64,000 nucleotides of DNA, taken from positions 663,001-727,000 of the forward strand of contig JAGFBZ010000328.1 in the NCBI GenBank assembly GCA_018398805.1, given 5' to 3'. The position numbers and the translations under genes are program-made. This document shows positions 24,350 to 36,235 of the stretch, piece by piece. Each line of letters opens with the position of its first letter. Position 1 is the first letter of the stretch. This stretch comes from Hirundichthys speculiger (Eukaryota > Chordata > Actinopteri > Beloniformes > Exocoetidae). The notes under the pieces were generated by a model. That model worked only from the letters and a program-made list of their open reading frames with translations. It was not told the origin of the DNA and ran no database searches.

Positions 24350-24825
24350 CAGTAATCCCCCACACTTCGCGGTCTCAGCAAACTCAGTCTCAGTACATCG
24401 CGGAAGTTTCAAAGATATCCATAGAAAAAAAATATTCAAAATATTAAGGAAAAAAACATCAAACGAAGCGCGTGACGCTGAAGCGCAACCATCAGATCAA
24501 GAATGAGTCTCAGGAAGCAACAAGAGCCGACAGGGGAGGCCCCATGAACGAATATCGAGACCTGTGATTGGCTGCTATGACGGCCATTACTGTGGAGTCG
24601 GTTGTAGCTGATTGGCTGACACGCATCCCTGCATCTCCCATCTCTTGCTCTGGTCAGCTACACACAGAGGAGAGATCGTCAAAGTGAGTGTACCTTCAAT
24701 AGATTTTGCGTACACGCCTACATGTATACTGTATGTACATGTACATGTACATCCACATCGCGGTTTTCACTATTCGCGGGGGGGGGTCACAGCCCCCATT
24801 AACCGCGAAGTGCGGGGGATTACTG
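24350..24825. mobile_element. Tigger/pogo-like MITE inside family F
   Basis: Terminal inverted repeats CAGTAATCCCCCACACTTCG and CGAAGTGCGGGGGATTACTG are flanked on both sides by TA. That fits the TA target duplication of the Tc1/mariner-pogo group. The subterminal CGCGG motif is typical of Tigger-type ends. Only 476 bp long and without a transposase. Confidence 0.85.
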
Positions 24826-25505
24826 TATTTGCAAAATTGTGGAAATCTGGAATGAAAACTCAGCTCATATATAGATGAACCAAAGCCTCTCTGCGTCTGA
24901 CATCTGCTCTGCGTCTGACATCAGTCTTTTTCTCCTCAGATACACGAGCACAGAATCTCCTGAGGCTCATTTCTGAGCATTGACAAGTCCTTAATTAGAC
25001 TACCGTATTGACCCAAATATAGGACGATACTTTAATCTAGAAGTCATATTCTCAAAAATGGGGGTCTTTTTATAATCGAAGAATAGACTTTCTGTTGTCA
25101 TTACACATCTGTGCCACTAGATGGAGCCGCACTGCAGTAACCAGCTAGAGAACAGCAGGACAGTGAACACATGGAGCAGATCTGATGGAACATGGAGGAA
25201 TGACGTGAAAGTTTTGTTGCAGTCCAGAATTTTATTTTTTCAGACAGAATTGTTAATATTGCTACCTGAGTTGCTACCCGAACTGTAAAGTTCACTGATT
25301 TTTACCGTTCTCCATGTCTGGTTTAACTTTTCCTTATGTTTACCTGCCAATTCTCTTCCGGTTCCGCAGCAGCCATTAACAGACTTTTCAAAACAAAAGC
25401 ATGTGAGAAACATGCGTTAACGCGCGATACAATAAATGTCGGTGTTAATAAATTAATGCGTTAACATGATAATAACGCGCTAACCTGCCCAGCCCTAATA
25501 TATAT

Positions 25506-27728
25506 ATATATGGATATAGAGCCAAAGCACTTGTCATAACCGTAATCATTACCCTTGTTGTTATATTCATTATGCTGCCTCCTTCCCTCTCTGAATTTAA
25601 TCTCAGAGATAAAGAGATGAAAGAGCCCGACATGAAGCTCCGAACACCAGAAATGCTGAAACTATTGTATTTCTATCAAATGAGGGTTTTAAAATCACAA
25701 ACAAAGTGCAGATTTTCATATTCATGAGCGTCGATGGCGCGTACTGGGGGGGTGTTCATTTGTTTTTCTGTTTTTTCTTCCCGCTCCGGTCGTAAAAATG
25801 TCAGCTCGGCGGCATCAACAGCCGCTTAATTAAGTATCGGCAACGCTCCGCATGTGCAGCCTTTTTAAAGTTGACTCAAATAATCAAATAATGATGCGTT
25901 CGCTCCCTCATCGACTGTAGTTTATCTCGGCGAGGGAAAGCGGTTCGGAGGCAAGAAACATAACTGAATGGAAGTTGGAGGACAAAATTAATTTCGGCCT
26001 CGGTTCTCTCGTGCAGGAAGAAGATGAAACGGCGGTCCAGCGAGGTGACTGCTACCACATGGCACCTGTTTTTTTTTTTTTTTTTTCCCGCCTCAAAGGC
26101 ATTGCTTGTTGCGCAACACAAGTCTCACTTGAGTGTCAGATTTCATTGGCATGCAGCTGAGTGGCGAGGTGAAGATGACAGCCCTTCACTGAATGACAAC
26201 ATTCAGATTCCATTCATTTACTCGCAGCGACTCAAAGAGAACAGCTCAAGCGTTCACTTGAAGAAAAAAAAAATCCTTTCAGAGTCTTTTTTTTTTTTCC
26301 CACTTTGTGATAAATGTTTGATATCTTAGCAGGGCATCGGCATGATAAGCACGACGGATTGGCCATGTTTGATTTGTAGACCGTTATTGGATGAAAAGCT
26401 TTTGATCTCAGCGTTGGATACACCATACGGCAGGAGAACGGCCGGCCTTGGGGGCTTTAAATCCATCCTGCATCACCTGGACGCCATGAAAAACAGAGAC
26501 AATGAGGGGGGGCTGGAGGGCGTGGAACTCCTAATCAATCCAGATCTATAATTGTTGATTAGAATAAACTAACTTGGAGATGAGAGGGGCTGCTTGTTTC
26601 TTCAGAATGCCGAGATCATTTCAGCCCACCCCCCCCTTCCCCCTCTCATATCTAATTTATTGCCATCTGCTCTGCCGGGGTGTAAATCTGAACACAGACT
26701 GACTTGCTCGCCCGGGCTTTATCTGTTAACATTTAGCAATGTCTAATTAAGCGAAAGTGGGGAAATGCCTTGGCTCAAAAACGCGGCTCGGTAATGACAG
26801 TCGTAACAGTCCAGGATACGCGTCTGTCACTGCTAGCAAATGCACCTATTAGATCGGGGTAATTAGAAGACGGGAACGGGCGTAATGGGCAAAAGCTGCT
26901 GGGCCGTGATTAAAGAGGCCAACTCGCAGTGTATCACTTGTTTTCTTGGGTTCGAATGACTGATGCGGGTCATAAAGGGGAAAAATGCCAATTCATTTAC
27001 TGACTAAAAACGTGGCGAAGTGAGCGTCAGGTCTGTTGAGAATTTAATTTCGGTGCCATTTTTGACGTTGGCCAAGAGCCTGCATTATCTGGTCAGCTGT
27101 CACTGTTCTGGACCGCCGTGTTGGGTTTGCATAATTAAATGCTTTATAGGTTGTGTCAAATGATTTCCTGCATACCAAAGTTGGGCAGTTATAAAGCCAT
27201 CTTGAAGTAATTAGTTCACCATCTACCCAGTCAAAATATAATTTATATGAAAATGATGTTCTGGCCTGCTGAACAAGGGGTGCAGAGTGACTTGAAAGGT
27301 TTTCAGAAAGTATTTTCCTAGTTGGACTAATGAGACGTTTATGAGAAAATCTTTTATTAATAAAAACTCCGACACCGTGTCTTCCATGGGATATCGTTCA
27401 ATGTTATTTTTTCCCCCTTTTTTTTTTTTTTCGATGATACACATTAATAACCTTGAACTATACTGAACCTCCAAATGTTCAATCAAGTATCTGACATTGC
27501 CAGTGACCATCTATTAGCGGTGCGGCTTTCCAGCTGTCTTTGTCCAAATCTCTCATTTCTGACTAAACCCAGACGTGACTGATGCAAACTTCCCACTTTG
27601 CTGCCGCGGTTCTTTCGGCTCATGAAGCGACGGCTCATTAAATGATCAACAGTTTTCCTCATTTAGCACACGCTTAGCAATATCAGTGCCACCTCTGGAA
27701 ACTGTAGCCTTGTGTGAAGAGCATTTCA
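25506..27728. other. Complex spacer, possible conserved noncoding DNA
   Basis: Mostly non-repetitive. It has T and A runs (26070-26086, 26266-26290, 27413-27431) and a G tract at 25747. The stretch 26480-27180 is unusually complex for this window, with AGCAATGTCTAATTAAGCGA, GATCGGGGTAATTAG and other TAATTA cores. It is a candidate conserved noncoding element. No exon recognised. Confidence 0.3.
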
Positions 27729-27797
27729 GTGTAAAGTAGGGGTGCGCGATAATTATCGGCCCAATAATTATCGGCCCGATAATTATTGGCCCGATAA

Positions 27798-28134
27798 TAG
27801 AGGTGTGAAAAAAATCGATTTGGCAATATATCGCGATTTTCGGCCACCCAATATAATATCGATTTTTCAGCTCCTAATATCGATTTTTTTTTTAGGAAAA
27901 TACTTAAATGTGAAAAAACACTAATAATAAACAAATAGGTTGTTTTGAAGCAAATAGTTGAAGCAAATGATCAATATCATCTGATGAACATATACAGCAA
28001 CTTGATTTTTCATCTCTACTTTTAATTTTGATATTAACTGGGTAGAATATCGCAATATATCGATAATATCGCACTGTGACCCAAGTATCGTGATACATAT
28101 CGTATTGTGAGGTCCTTGCCAATACTCACCCCTA
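27798..28134 (-). mobile_element. Family A MITE, copy 6, nested in family C
   Basis: TAGAGGTGTGAAAAAAATCG at the left and ATACTCACCCCTA at the right. The flanks CCCGATAA (27790-27797) and CTCGATAA (28135-28142) are an 8-bp duplication with one change. Slightly shorter than other copies because of an internal deletion around the GAAGCAAATGATCAATATC segment. Confidence 0.95.
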
Positions 28135-28544
28135 CTCGATAATGATCGGTCTGATTAATTATCAACCCGATAACAGGAAATCATGACGTCATTCCGATAA
28201 GTCCGATATCGAATAGCCCCGATAACATATATATTTCTGTCAACATGGCAGTGCCTCGCTCCCACTGAGACCCAAATGCCCCGCAGTGAATGTTATGTTT
28301 GCATAATTGGAAAAATTATTTCTAAATAAGGAAAATGAAGAATACCCCCTTATGCCAGAAAACTTGTTAACTCAGTCATAATTTTGGTAGTTGCTGACTT
28401 GAATCGATATTCACAGTATTTTTCCACATGTTACACTTAAAAAAATAGAAAAGGCTCAAAGAACTACTAGCAGACGAGGGAAAGGAGGAATTTGCGTTAC
28501 ACCTTGAACGCAGCATGCAGCACAGCGTGCTGATAAAAACTAAC

Positions 28545-28720
28545 AACATGACGGCGATTGTATGGAACTTCTTTAAAGTTTTTCGAAGAAGATTGTTCGC
28601 TAGTTATTTGTGAAAAATGCTCCAAGCGAATTCCACAAGGAAGGAAAAATAGCACAAGGTTTAATACGTCAAACATGATCAGCCATTTGAAACGTAGCCA
28701 TTGCTTTTGAAAATTTTGAA
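28545..28720 (+). pseudogene. BED zinc-finger relic of family C
   Basis: Broken reading frames encode pieces of a BED finger. A start resembling M(T/E)A(I/T)VWNFF is followed by a C..KCSKR segment and then a NTSN(M/L)xSHLK segment. Frameshifts and a stop separate the Cys and His halves. The homologous copy at 48687 keeps the first part in frame. It belongs to a hAT transposase lineage and is non-functional. Confidence 0.6.
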
Positions 28721-29285
28721 ATCGCCCTAACGTGAGCTAACGCTAACGTGAGCTAGCCAGCAGCAGAGAAAATTCACCGGGACTTACACACATCAACAAG
28801 GCTTTTGAAAAGTCCAAGAAATTTGCCAAAGATGACCCACGGGCAAAGGAGAAATGGGTAGAAGGTAGAAATGTTTAAAACTAACTTGTGTCAGTGCATC
28901 AATTTTCTATGTATATTTTTTGTCAACTTCTGGAATGCACTTTTTCAGTTAGTAATTCTGATGCATGTATTTCCATCAGTTCAAGGAGCCTTTATTTTTT
29001 TATAAAAGTCAGTAATGAACCTTATTTAAGTTGATGTGAGATATCAAATAAGGTTGTTTGATAGCTTTATGAAAATATTTGAGAGGCTTGCCAATAGTTT
29101 TTCATTGGAAAAAATAAATATCTGTTCATTTAAAGAGACAAAACTGTTTTTGGTTTTGTTCATAGTATTGATGTAATGATCTTAGGTATATGTGCGTGTT
29201 ATAGGTTATCGTATCGGCCTTTAGGAGCTGAAAGTTATCGGTTATCGGTTTTAAAAAACAGTTATCGTGCATCCCTAGCGTAAAG

Positions 29286-30188
29286 TCATGCCACAGTGCC
29301 AGCACATTGCTGATGCTACATCTACCGACTCAAAACAGAAGCATCACGGCAGCATTACACAACTTTGTGTGGTCTGTTCATTAAAATTAAGTTGCATCCG
29401 TATCACAGATCAGAATCTGTGATAGCAGTTTCAATGCTCTCAGATCGCCAGCTATCTAATATTCGTGAACGCTGCGATTCTTTCAGCAGTGCTTCACACT
29501 TAAGCAGAAACCCGGCACATCCATTTCTATTTTAAGCAAAACAAGTGCCTGTTCACTTTTCTACCAGCGACAGTCTTGTCAAGTCTTCCTCGCCGTCTGA
29601 GGCGTTGTCAACACTCTGCACTGCCTTCAGCAGGGTTTATGGGCCCAGATGTGCAGCACATCAGCGGGGTTCAAACCTCAGCCTTTCAGTCTCTCTGTCT
29701 CTTCTTCAAACTGCAGCAGTGGGGGATGAAGCTCTGGCTGAGTCTGCGCTGCCTACGCTGTCGGAGCAGGTAGAGCCAGATTCAATTTAGCTTGTGGGTT
29801 TGCCGTCAAGCCGAGCTCTGACAGGTCTTCACAGTTGGGCCTTTTATTTCGATGTACACCGATTCAGTTCGGATCACGGAGCAGCAGCGGCTCAGTATCA
29901 AACAACAGGGACCTGGTATCAGTTCTGTGCTGTTCCACTATTGGAAGCACATATTTATTTTCTCCCTTTTCTTTTTTTTTTTGTCCCCGCCCAGCATGTG
30001 CATCGTTGTATGCAACATCTCCTCCAACACCCCGGATCCTGTGGAGAAAAGTCAACAGTCTGATCAACTCTCTTTAATCAACTCTCATTGTAGTGATAAA
30101 GTGTTGCATCACAGATTTTCTTCTATTTATTTTTTTGGCAGGGAGATCTAGACATGTTCACTCTAGGGATAGCTGAGTCAGAGCAGTA

Positions 30189-30219
<31 letters not shown>

Positions 30220-30596
30220 CCATTGCCTCGGGCCGACAGTCTCTTAAGCTAAGCTTTCCCATATCTTTAGAGTTGAAAAGTTCAGGTTCTAACAGAGAGG
30301 CAACCTTCGCTCAGTAGGACACGCAGCTAATTCATCACAGCCAAGGTGATACGCCAACTCAGAGGACTCGATGACAAAAGGCTTACTGGACTGCCAGAAT
30401 GTAGCTACTGAAATTACATCCTCCTCTCATCACATTATTACTACTTCTTTTAAAAGGACTGCGAATACAGTAACAGATTATGACGTGTTGAAATAATATC
30501 TATGAAAATGACTTTTTTCCCCCAAACACTGGTAATCGGATCTTTGACAGGATGATGGCAGAATACGGAAACTACAAGTTGGAAAAAAAAAAAAGG
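29286..30596. other. Non-repetitive spacer
   Basis: Complex DNA with T runs (29974-29983, 30191-30220). Overlapping plus-strand frames of 65-99 codons at 29545-30151 have no recognisable domain. Confidence 0.4.
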
Positions 30597-30604
30597 GTAG
30601 GGAT

Positions 30605-31362
30605 TAGGGTTGAGTATTGGCAAGGACCTTACAATACGATATGTATCATGATACTAGGGTCACGATACGGTGATATCACAATATATTGCGATATTCTACC
30701 CAGTTAATATCAAAATTACACTGCAAATTATTTGGTTTAATAATTACTTTCTTATTTCAAGTCTTCAATTTATCAGTATAATCTTACATCAAGTAAAACT
30801 TTACTTTTTTTGTCTCAAACAGGCAGGAAATCGTAAAATGAGACAATTAACACTTAAAATAAGATGTATTACATTTTTCCTCCTCCTCATCTCCTCTCCT
30901 CATCAAAATAAATCTTTTAAAATCGTTTTAAGATTTAATAACAAACTATACCTTTCTTAAATCTAGAAACAAGTGTTCCTACAATCTTAATTTAAGAACT
31001 CTTACCTAGAAAAATTATCTTGCTGCATGGACAGATTTTTTTCACTTTTTTTAAAAACCTTTTTCCTTAGTTGTAGTGTTTTTATCTTGTTTGAAGACCC
31101 CGTTTTTTGCAGTGTAAAAGTAGAGATGAAAAATCAAGTTGCTGTATATGTTCATCAGATGATATTGATCATTCAGAGTCAAAACAATTTGCTTTAGAAC
31201 AAACTATTTATTGTTTATTATTCGTGTTTTTGCACATTTAAGTAACCATTAGTAACCAATAAAAAAAAAAAATCAATAATAGGAGCTGAAAAATCGATAT
31301 CATATTGGGCGGCCGAAAAATCGCGATATATTCGCCAAATTGATTTTTTTTTAACACCCCTA
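30605..31362 (+). mobile_element. Family A MITE, copy 7, with nested TA-type MITE
   Basis: Left end TAGGGTTGAGTATTGGCAAG, right end TTTTTTAACACCCCTA. The flanks GTAGGGAT and GTAGGGTT agree at 7 of 8. It is interrupted after ATATCAAAATTA by the element at 30719-31114. Confidence 0.93.
30719..31114. mobile_element. TA-flanked MITE (CACTGCAAA ends)
   Basis: Terminal inverted repeats CACTGCAAA and TTTGCAGTG, with TA on both sides. The host sequence reads continuously once it is removed (CAAAATTA to AAAGTAGAG). The TA duplication fits the Tc1/mariner group. It has no transposase and no supported gene despite a 96-codon open frame. Confidence 0.85.
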
Positions 31363-31370
31363 GTAGGGTT

Positions 31371-32274
31371 GGGTAAATTATGAGATAAAGGAAACAAAGC
31401 CCTCGTCCATGTGCAGACTTGGAAGAGAGAGGAAGGGTTTTAAAACTATAATTTATTAAAGTCGCCCCGGCTCAAGAATTGAAATCCACTGTGTTTGGTC
31501 AGAGCCACACGGCTTCCTCTGAAATGTGGGTACCGCTGCCGGCTAAATGTTTCTGTGGATAAACAATGATGTTCTTTCCAACGAGCGGCGCTGACTGGGG
31601 TCAGTGCAGCCCCCTGGTCTCCACCCACACACAGTGGCAGCACAGGTATTTTTAACTGACAAATAATCAAAAGAGACATATTAAGCACATTTATCACTGG
31701 CCCAGCAATTTCCTTCGAGGTTTTATTGAAACGACTTTGACCGTCTTCTTGAAGCAACTGGTTCAGAGTTGGGGGAGCCCCTCAGCTCCTTCCACATTTC
31801 CCGTCTGTCGGGAGTCGGTACAATAGCTTTAAGCAACCATGCAAATCTAAATATAGACTCAAATCACACCCAACAGCCCTCAGAGCATGTTGTAGTGCAT
31901 GAGTGCACGTCGGTACCTGGCCCCTGAAAACCTCGTACCGCAGCTGGCTGTTCAAAAGCACATCATCATTTCTCTGTTTCATATCAGCCCCTGGGCGTCA
32001 CTGCTGCTTCCTTTCCTTTTTTTATAAAAAAACAAAGAAACAATCTTGTAGGTGACTGATGGTGCATTCGCTGACAAATGGGAAACTTGAATTTCCAACA
32101 TCCAACAGGGAAAAACAAACATTACTGTATTTCTCCTAATATGGCATGATGCAAAACACCACCAGGGGGCGTCTGTTTGGACCCCCGAAATTCCAAATAT
32201 TGACTGTGCTGTGGTTCTTCTGGAAGAGTGTGAACTGAAAGCGTTGCTTAGCTATGCTAAGAGCAGCAGTCATT
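31371..32274. other. Non-repetitive spacer
   Basis: Complex sequence. No gene or transposon recognised. Confidence 0.4.
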
Positions 32275-32503
32275 GCACGGAGTAGAGGTCATTTCTGATG
32301 TCAGTCCACCAGTTTTCTACTGGATCCAGGTCCAGGATCTGGTCTGGTCACTCCATAACGTTGAACTGGTTGGTCTGGAACCAGGATGCTGCTGCTGACT
32401 GGTGTGTTTGGGGTCGTTGTCTTGTTCAAACACAAATTTCAAGGATGTTTCCTCTTCAGTGTAAGGCAGCATGACCTCTTCAAGTATTTCAATGTGTTCA
32501 AAC
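32275..32503 (-). pseudogene. Tc1-like transposase fragment
   Basis: On the minus strand, 32399-32447 encodes KFVFEQDNDPKHTS, the second catalytic-Asp region of Tc1-type DD34E transposases. Sequence downstream on the same strand resembles the following region but is interrupted. Both inverted ends are missing. It abuts a family H copy, whose insertion or an associated deletion may have truncated it. Confidence 0.75.
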
Positions 32504-33283
32504 TAAAGGTCTTCACGGGTCCACTTACATGGACCTGAACCCAAATGGACCCGTGAAAATTCAACCCGAAACCGACCCGAGCTATTATCATAAGTCCGGG
32601 GGTCCGAACCCGAATTGACCCGCAATATTTGGACTCTGAATCAACCCGACCCGAGTCTTTAGTTTCCGAACGAACCGAACCTGAGTCACTCAAATAGAAC
32701 CGAGACAATCCAGCCCATAGCTGCTCATGTTAAAGTTGTCTAGCGTTGAATAAAACTTGATTTTCTTACCTAAAGTTGTCTTCTTCTACCCGGTTCAGTT
32801 GCTACATAGTTGCTACATCACGTAGTAGGCTACGTGATGTAAACAACAATAAATCCACGTCGTTATTTTCTTTGTGGATACAGATGCTATTGGTAGCAAC
32901 TGCGAACACTAATAGCCTACATTGGTCAGGACATGACATATGAATATGTTCTCTCATCCAACGTTGTCGTTGGCAATCTGTTGTGCTTTACAGCTGCCGG
33001 GCAAACCGCTAATAACACGCTACGGCAACACGATTATTTCATGACAAACACGGCACGTTAATTAATAATCATTTAACTGCCCCTGAGTCCTGACATTAGC
33101 TGCCACCACCGATATCTTTACCTCTCTCGAGTAAACGCGGACCCAACCTGTCAGAGAGCACCGACCAGACCCGAGACTAACTGTACCGATTCCGAACCGA
33201 ACCCGGAGTCACGTCTTTTGAATGGACCCGAGACCCGATTCGGGTCGGGTCGGAACCTCTGGTTTTCAGGTTGTCGACCTCTA
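32504..33283 (-). mobile_element. Family H hAT-like element, copy 2
   Basis: Inverted relative to the copy at 19960. Starts TAAAGGTCTTCACGGGTCC and ends GGTTGTCGACCTCTA. Matching interior segments include the CACGTAG/CTACGTG region and the GTTGCTACATAG segment. I found no matching 8-bp flanks, so one boundary may have been altered. Confidence 0.8.
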
Positions 33284-33955
33284 GCATGGAGCCTTCATTA
33301 GTCACCGCTGGTCCGCTGCAGAGGTGGCGCCCTCTATAGATCCTTTCCAGCCATTTGTTTGTCTTTATGATGCCAACCAGCTCTTCGGTTTGTTGGTGGT
33401 ACGTGCCATGCAGGGGGTTGTCCGTCCATGGTAACCCCTCGGGTTGCTCCTCCATTCTGGGTTTCAGATGGCAGGTCATCCATCCATACATTTGATGTAT
33501 TCCTGGAGGAATTTCCATTTCATCCTGGCAAGTAGCTCTGATGCTCACTAGTCTTTGCCCCCCCCCTTCTGGACTTAGGGTGAAACCCTCCAATCATTGT
33601 AAGGAATCTCCTTGTCTTAACATCGACAGCTGGCACCTCCTCCAATAGCCAGGATCTTATCCCAGCGGGGTATCTGATTACTAGTAGTTCATAGGTGTTG
33701 ATAGCCTTGGATCTTATCCCATTCAGCTGACTCTTCAGGATCTGTCTCACCCTCTGGAGGTACTTGGCTGTGGCTGACCTCCAAGCCGTCTCCTCGTTAC
33801 TGCCATGTGGCATCTCTGGGTATCTGTAGGTGTCCTGAACATCCACTACATTGCCTTCCAGTAGTTCCACCCCTTCAGTTATAATCATCTTTCTTCCAGC
33901 CGCTCTTGTTGATGATCTGACTGAGGGGGTTCAAGTTGGTTTTGGAAGCTGCAAT
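33284..33955 (-). pseudogene. R4/Dong-like LINE reverse transcriptase fragment
   Basis: Minus-strand frames at 33520-33888 and 33177-33593 encode parts of a non-LTR ORF2 downstream of the reverse transcriptase core. Segments include ATAKYLQRVRQILKSQLNG, AINTYELLVIRYPAGI, FLTMIGGFHPKS and, after a frameshift near 33550, LVSIRATCQDE and NPLHGTYHQQTEE. These are typical of the fish R4/Dong (Rex6-like) clade. Upstream, LNPLSQIINKSG precedes a deletion that removes the stretch expected to contain the YMDD catalytic motif. It is truncated at both ends and frameshifted, hence inactive. Confidence 0.85.
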
Positions 33956-34618
33956 TAAAAAAATACTTTTTTTTTTTTTTTTTAAATAGTACTGGCAGAT
34001 TTGTTTCATTTCTGTTAAGAATTTCGTGCTAATGGCAAAGCAGAAACCAAGAAGAAGAAGTGTTAACTGCTCCACTTCGGAGGCACAAATAAAATACAGC
34101 ATTACAGACAAATTAAGAGATGCGGTGAGATGGCTCTTCTCTGAGCTCCCACCTACCGTTGTTGTGTTTTCTAATTTTTTGAATTGGCAGCGTCTTCAGA
34201 TACCCAAACATGCGGTCTCAATTAGAGAAAATTGTATTTTCCTCATGTGTCCTCCTCTGAGGGATGACTCAGGCGTGATAATGACGGTATGTTGTTGTGT
34301 TCTGATATTACTGTCAATTAAGAGTTTTTTTTTCTTCACTTCCCCTCCTCCCATCATGCATCTGTGCATGTTCTAGTAAGCCAGACTGGGATGCAGAGGA
34401 TTGTTCGGTGTGCAGGAGGCCAGTATCACAGCAGTCAGATCCAGCAGAGCGCTGTGCTGGCCTTGCATGAATACAGACATCTCTTTAGCCTGCGAGGGTT
34501 CTTTGACATTTTTGCTCTTCTCCCTCAGTCATTGTGCTGCACATGCTGAGACAGCATGTCACCAACCAGCCCTCAAACTTATATTTAGTAAACAGAAGTT
34601 AAAAAAAAAAAAAATGCA
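33956..34618. other. Complex spacer, possible conserved noncoding DNA
   Basis: A T run (33967-33983) is followed by complex sequence at about 34010-34560. Several plus-strand frames overlap but show no domain. It might be regulatory; it is not recognised as coding. Confidence 0.3.
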
Positions 34619-34626
34619 TCTACGAG

Positions 34627-36227
34627 TAGGGGTGAGTATTGGCGAGGACCTCGCAATACGATATGTATCGTGATTAGGGATGTAACGATATAGTAAATTT
34701 GATATCTCGATTATAGTGAACAAATTATCACGGTTTGCGATATTATCGTGATATTCTTAATTGCTGTACAAATGTCCAAAAAACACATACATTTAAATAA
34801 TTTCACAAAATCTTGTAATTTTCTTGTCATACAAAAACATCAGAAGCCAAAATTTTATCGAAATGAAACTTTCACATTAAAAGGGGAAACAACTGGCACA
34901 GAAAGAGGTTTTATTTTAAATGAACAAAATAAATAACAGGACCAAAGCTTATTTGTCTGGTGCAAATTTAAATAAAACACTAACAACCATAGTGGGTTTA
35001 AATATGCAAACAGTTATCAGGAACAAAGATTATAGTGCAAGTTCAAATGAAAAAAACTTTTGACTTTAAGCTGAACCTTAAATAGGTATAAATGTGCAAA
35101 TAATGAAACAGTTGTTTAGGAGCCAAATATGTTGTTCTGAATTGTAGTTCACTCTGTGTGTCTGTGGGTGTCGCTGTGTTGTTACCTGAGGGTCAGGTAT
35201 AAAGGTAGCTGCCTGTTATTGGTTAGCTGTTGGACCCGGAAGGGCAAAAGGTTTTTGACCGCTGTGGTGCTAACTGCCGGCGTTATGGTCGTTGGATCAG
35301 TTAATGGAATAAATCAATATTTTAACTGCATCAGAAAAACACCGTTCTGGTCCTTTTTCGATTGTGACGCAACAATAACGTTTACTAAATGTGAGTTAGC
35401 GAAGCACCTCGACTAGGTTACTCTTGGTCAAACATTTCAGTAGCTTGAAGCATTAGGCTTAGCTCCTTCAAGTTGCTTGTCCAAATTACAATAAAATGTA
35501 AACAAGTGCTCTGCAGACAGGATAATTGTCCTCCACCAGTTGTCCCTCTGCATTTAAAAAAAAAAAAAAAAATGCCCAGACCTCAGATTTTGTCCTTTTA
35601 GTGGGTTGATAAATGTCCTGCGTGCTATCACCACTTTCTGCCATGCTAACGTTACGATGATGATCTTACAAGCTACATATTCACAAGAGACAGTTGCGAG
35701 TTGCTAGCAGATTTGAATGAGGCTGATATTACATATCCCGGTAATCGACCGCGATAATGAGATGAAGTCAAAGATAAACGGTAATCGTTATCGCGTAAAA
35801 TTTTACAGCGCTTTATTGTAATACCGATAACCGTTCCATCCCAAATCGTGATACTTGGGTCATTATACGATATCATCACTATATCATCGATATCATACGA
35901 TATGATATCATCAGTATATCGTGATATCAAGATATATTGCGATATTCTACCCAGTTAATATCAAAATTAAAAGTAGAGATTAAAAATCGAGTTACTGTAT
36001 ATGTTCATCAGATGATATTGATCATTCAGAGGACAAATTGAGTCAAAACTATTTGCTTCAAAACAACTTATTTATTGTTTATTAATAGTGTTTTTGCACA
36101 TTTAAGTGTATGAATTTTCCCCAAAAAATCGATATTAGGAGCTGAAAAAAAAAAAAAAAAAAAATCGATATATCGGGTGGCCGAAAATCGCGATATATCG
36201 CCAAATTGATTTTTTTTCACACCCCTA
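34627..36227 (+). mobile_element. Composite element: family A copy 8 carrying family D
   Basis: Outer ends are those of family A (TAGGGGTGAGTATTGGCGAG and TTTTTTTTCACACCCCTA). The flanks TCTACGAG (34619-34626) and TCTTCGAG (36228-36235) agree at 7 of 8. Family A is split after GTATCGTGAT by family D. Right of D, the A sequence has private changes (TCATCGATATCATACGATAT) that recur only in the composite at 42688. Confidence 0.93.
34675..35844 (+). mobile_element. Family D hAT-like element nested in family A
   Basis: Starts TAGGGATGTAACGATATAG and ends CGATAACCGTTCCATCCCAA. Perfect 8-bp target duplication ATCGTGAT (34667-34674 and 35845-35852). About 1.17 kb with no intact transposase frame. 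Its right 270 bp recur at 42912-43185. Confidence 0.93.
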
Positions 36228-36235
36228 TCTTCGAG

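Larger units (their letters stand above)
23726..25497 (+). mobile_element. Family F hAT-like element, large copy
   Basis: Left end TAGGGCTGGGCAACGATTAA followed by ATCGCGATTAATCGC. Right end GCGCTAACCTGCCCAGCCCTA. The 8-bp flanks ATATATAT match but lie in TA-rich DNA. It shares left and right portions with the F copy at 57813-58939. Extra contents are a foldback palindrome and a Tigger-like insertion. No intact transposase frame remains. Confidence 0.88.
27737..29277 (+). mobile_element. Family C BED-hAT relic with nested family A
   Basis: Starts TAGGGGTGCGCGATAATTATC and ends CAGTTATCGTGCATCCCTA. The flanks GTGTAAAG (27729-27736) and GCGTAAAG (29278-29285) agree at 7 of 8. The interior holds remnants of a BED zinc-finger frame. 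A family A element interrupts the left subterminal region. Confidence 0.9.
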
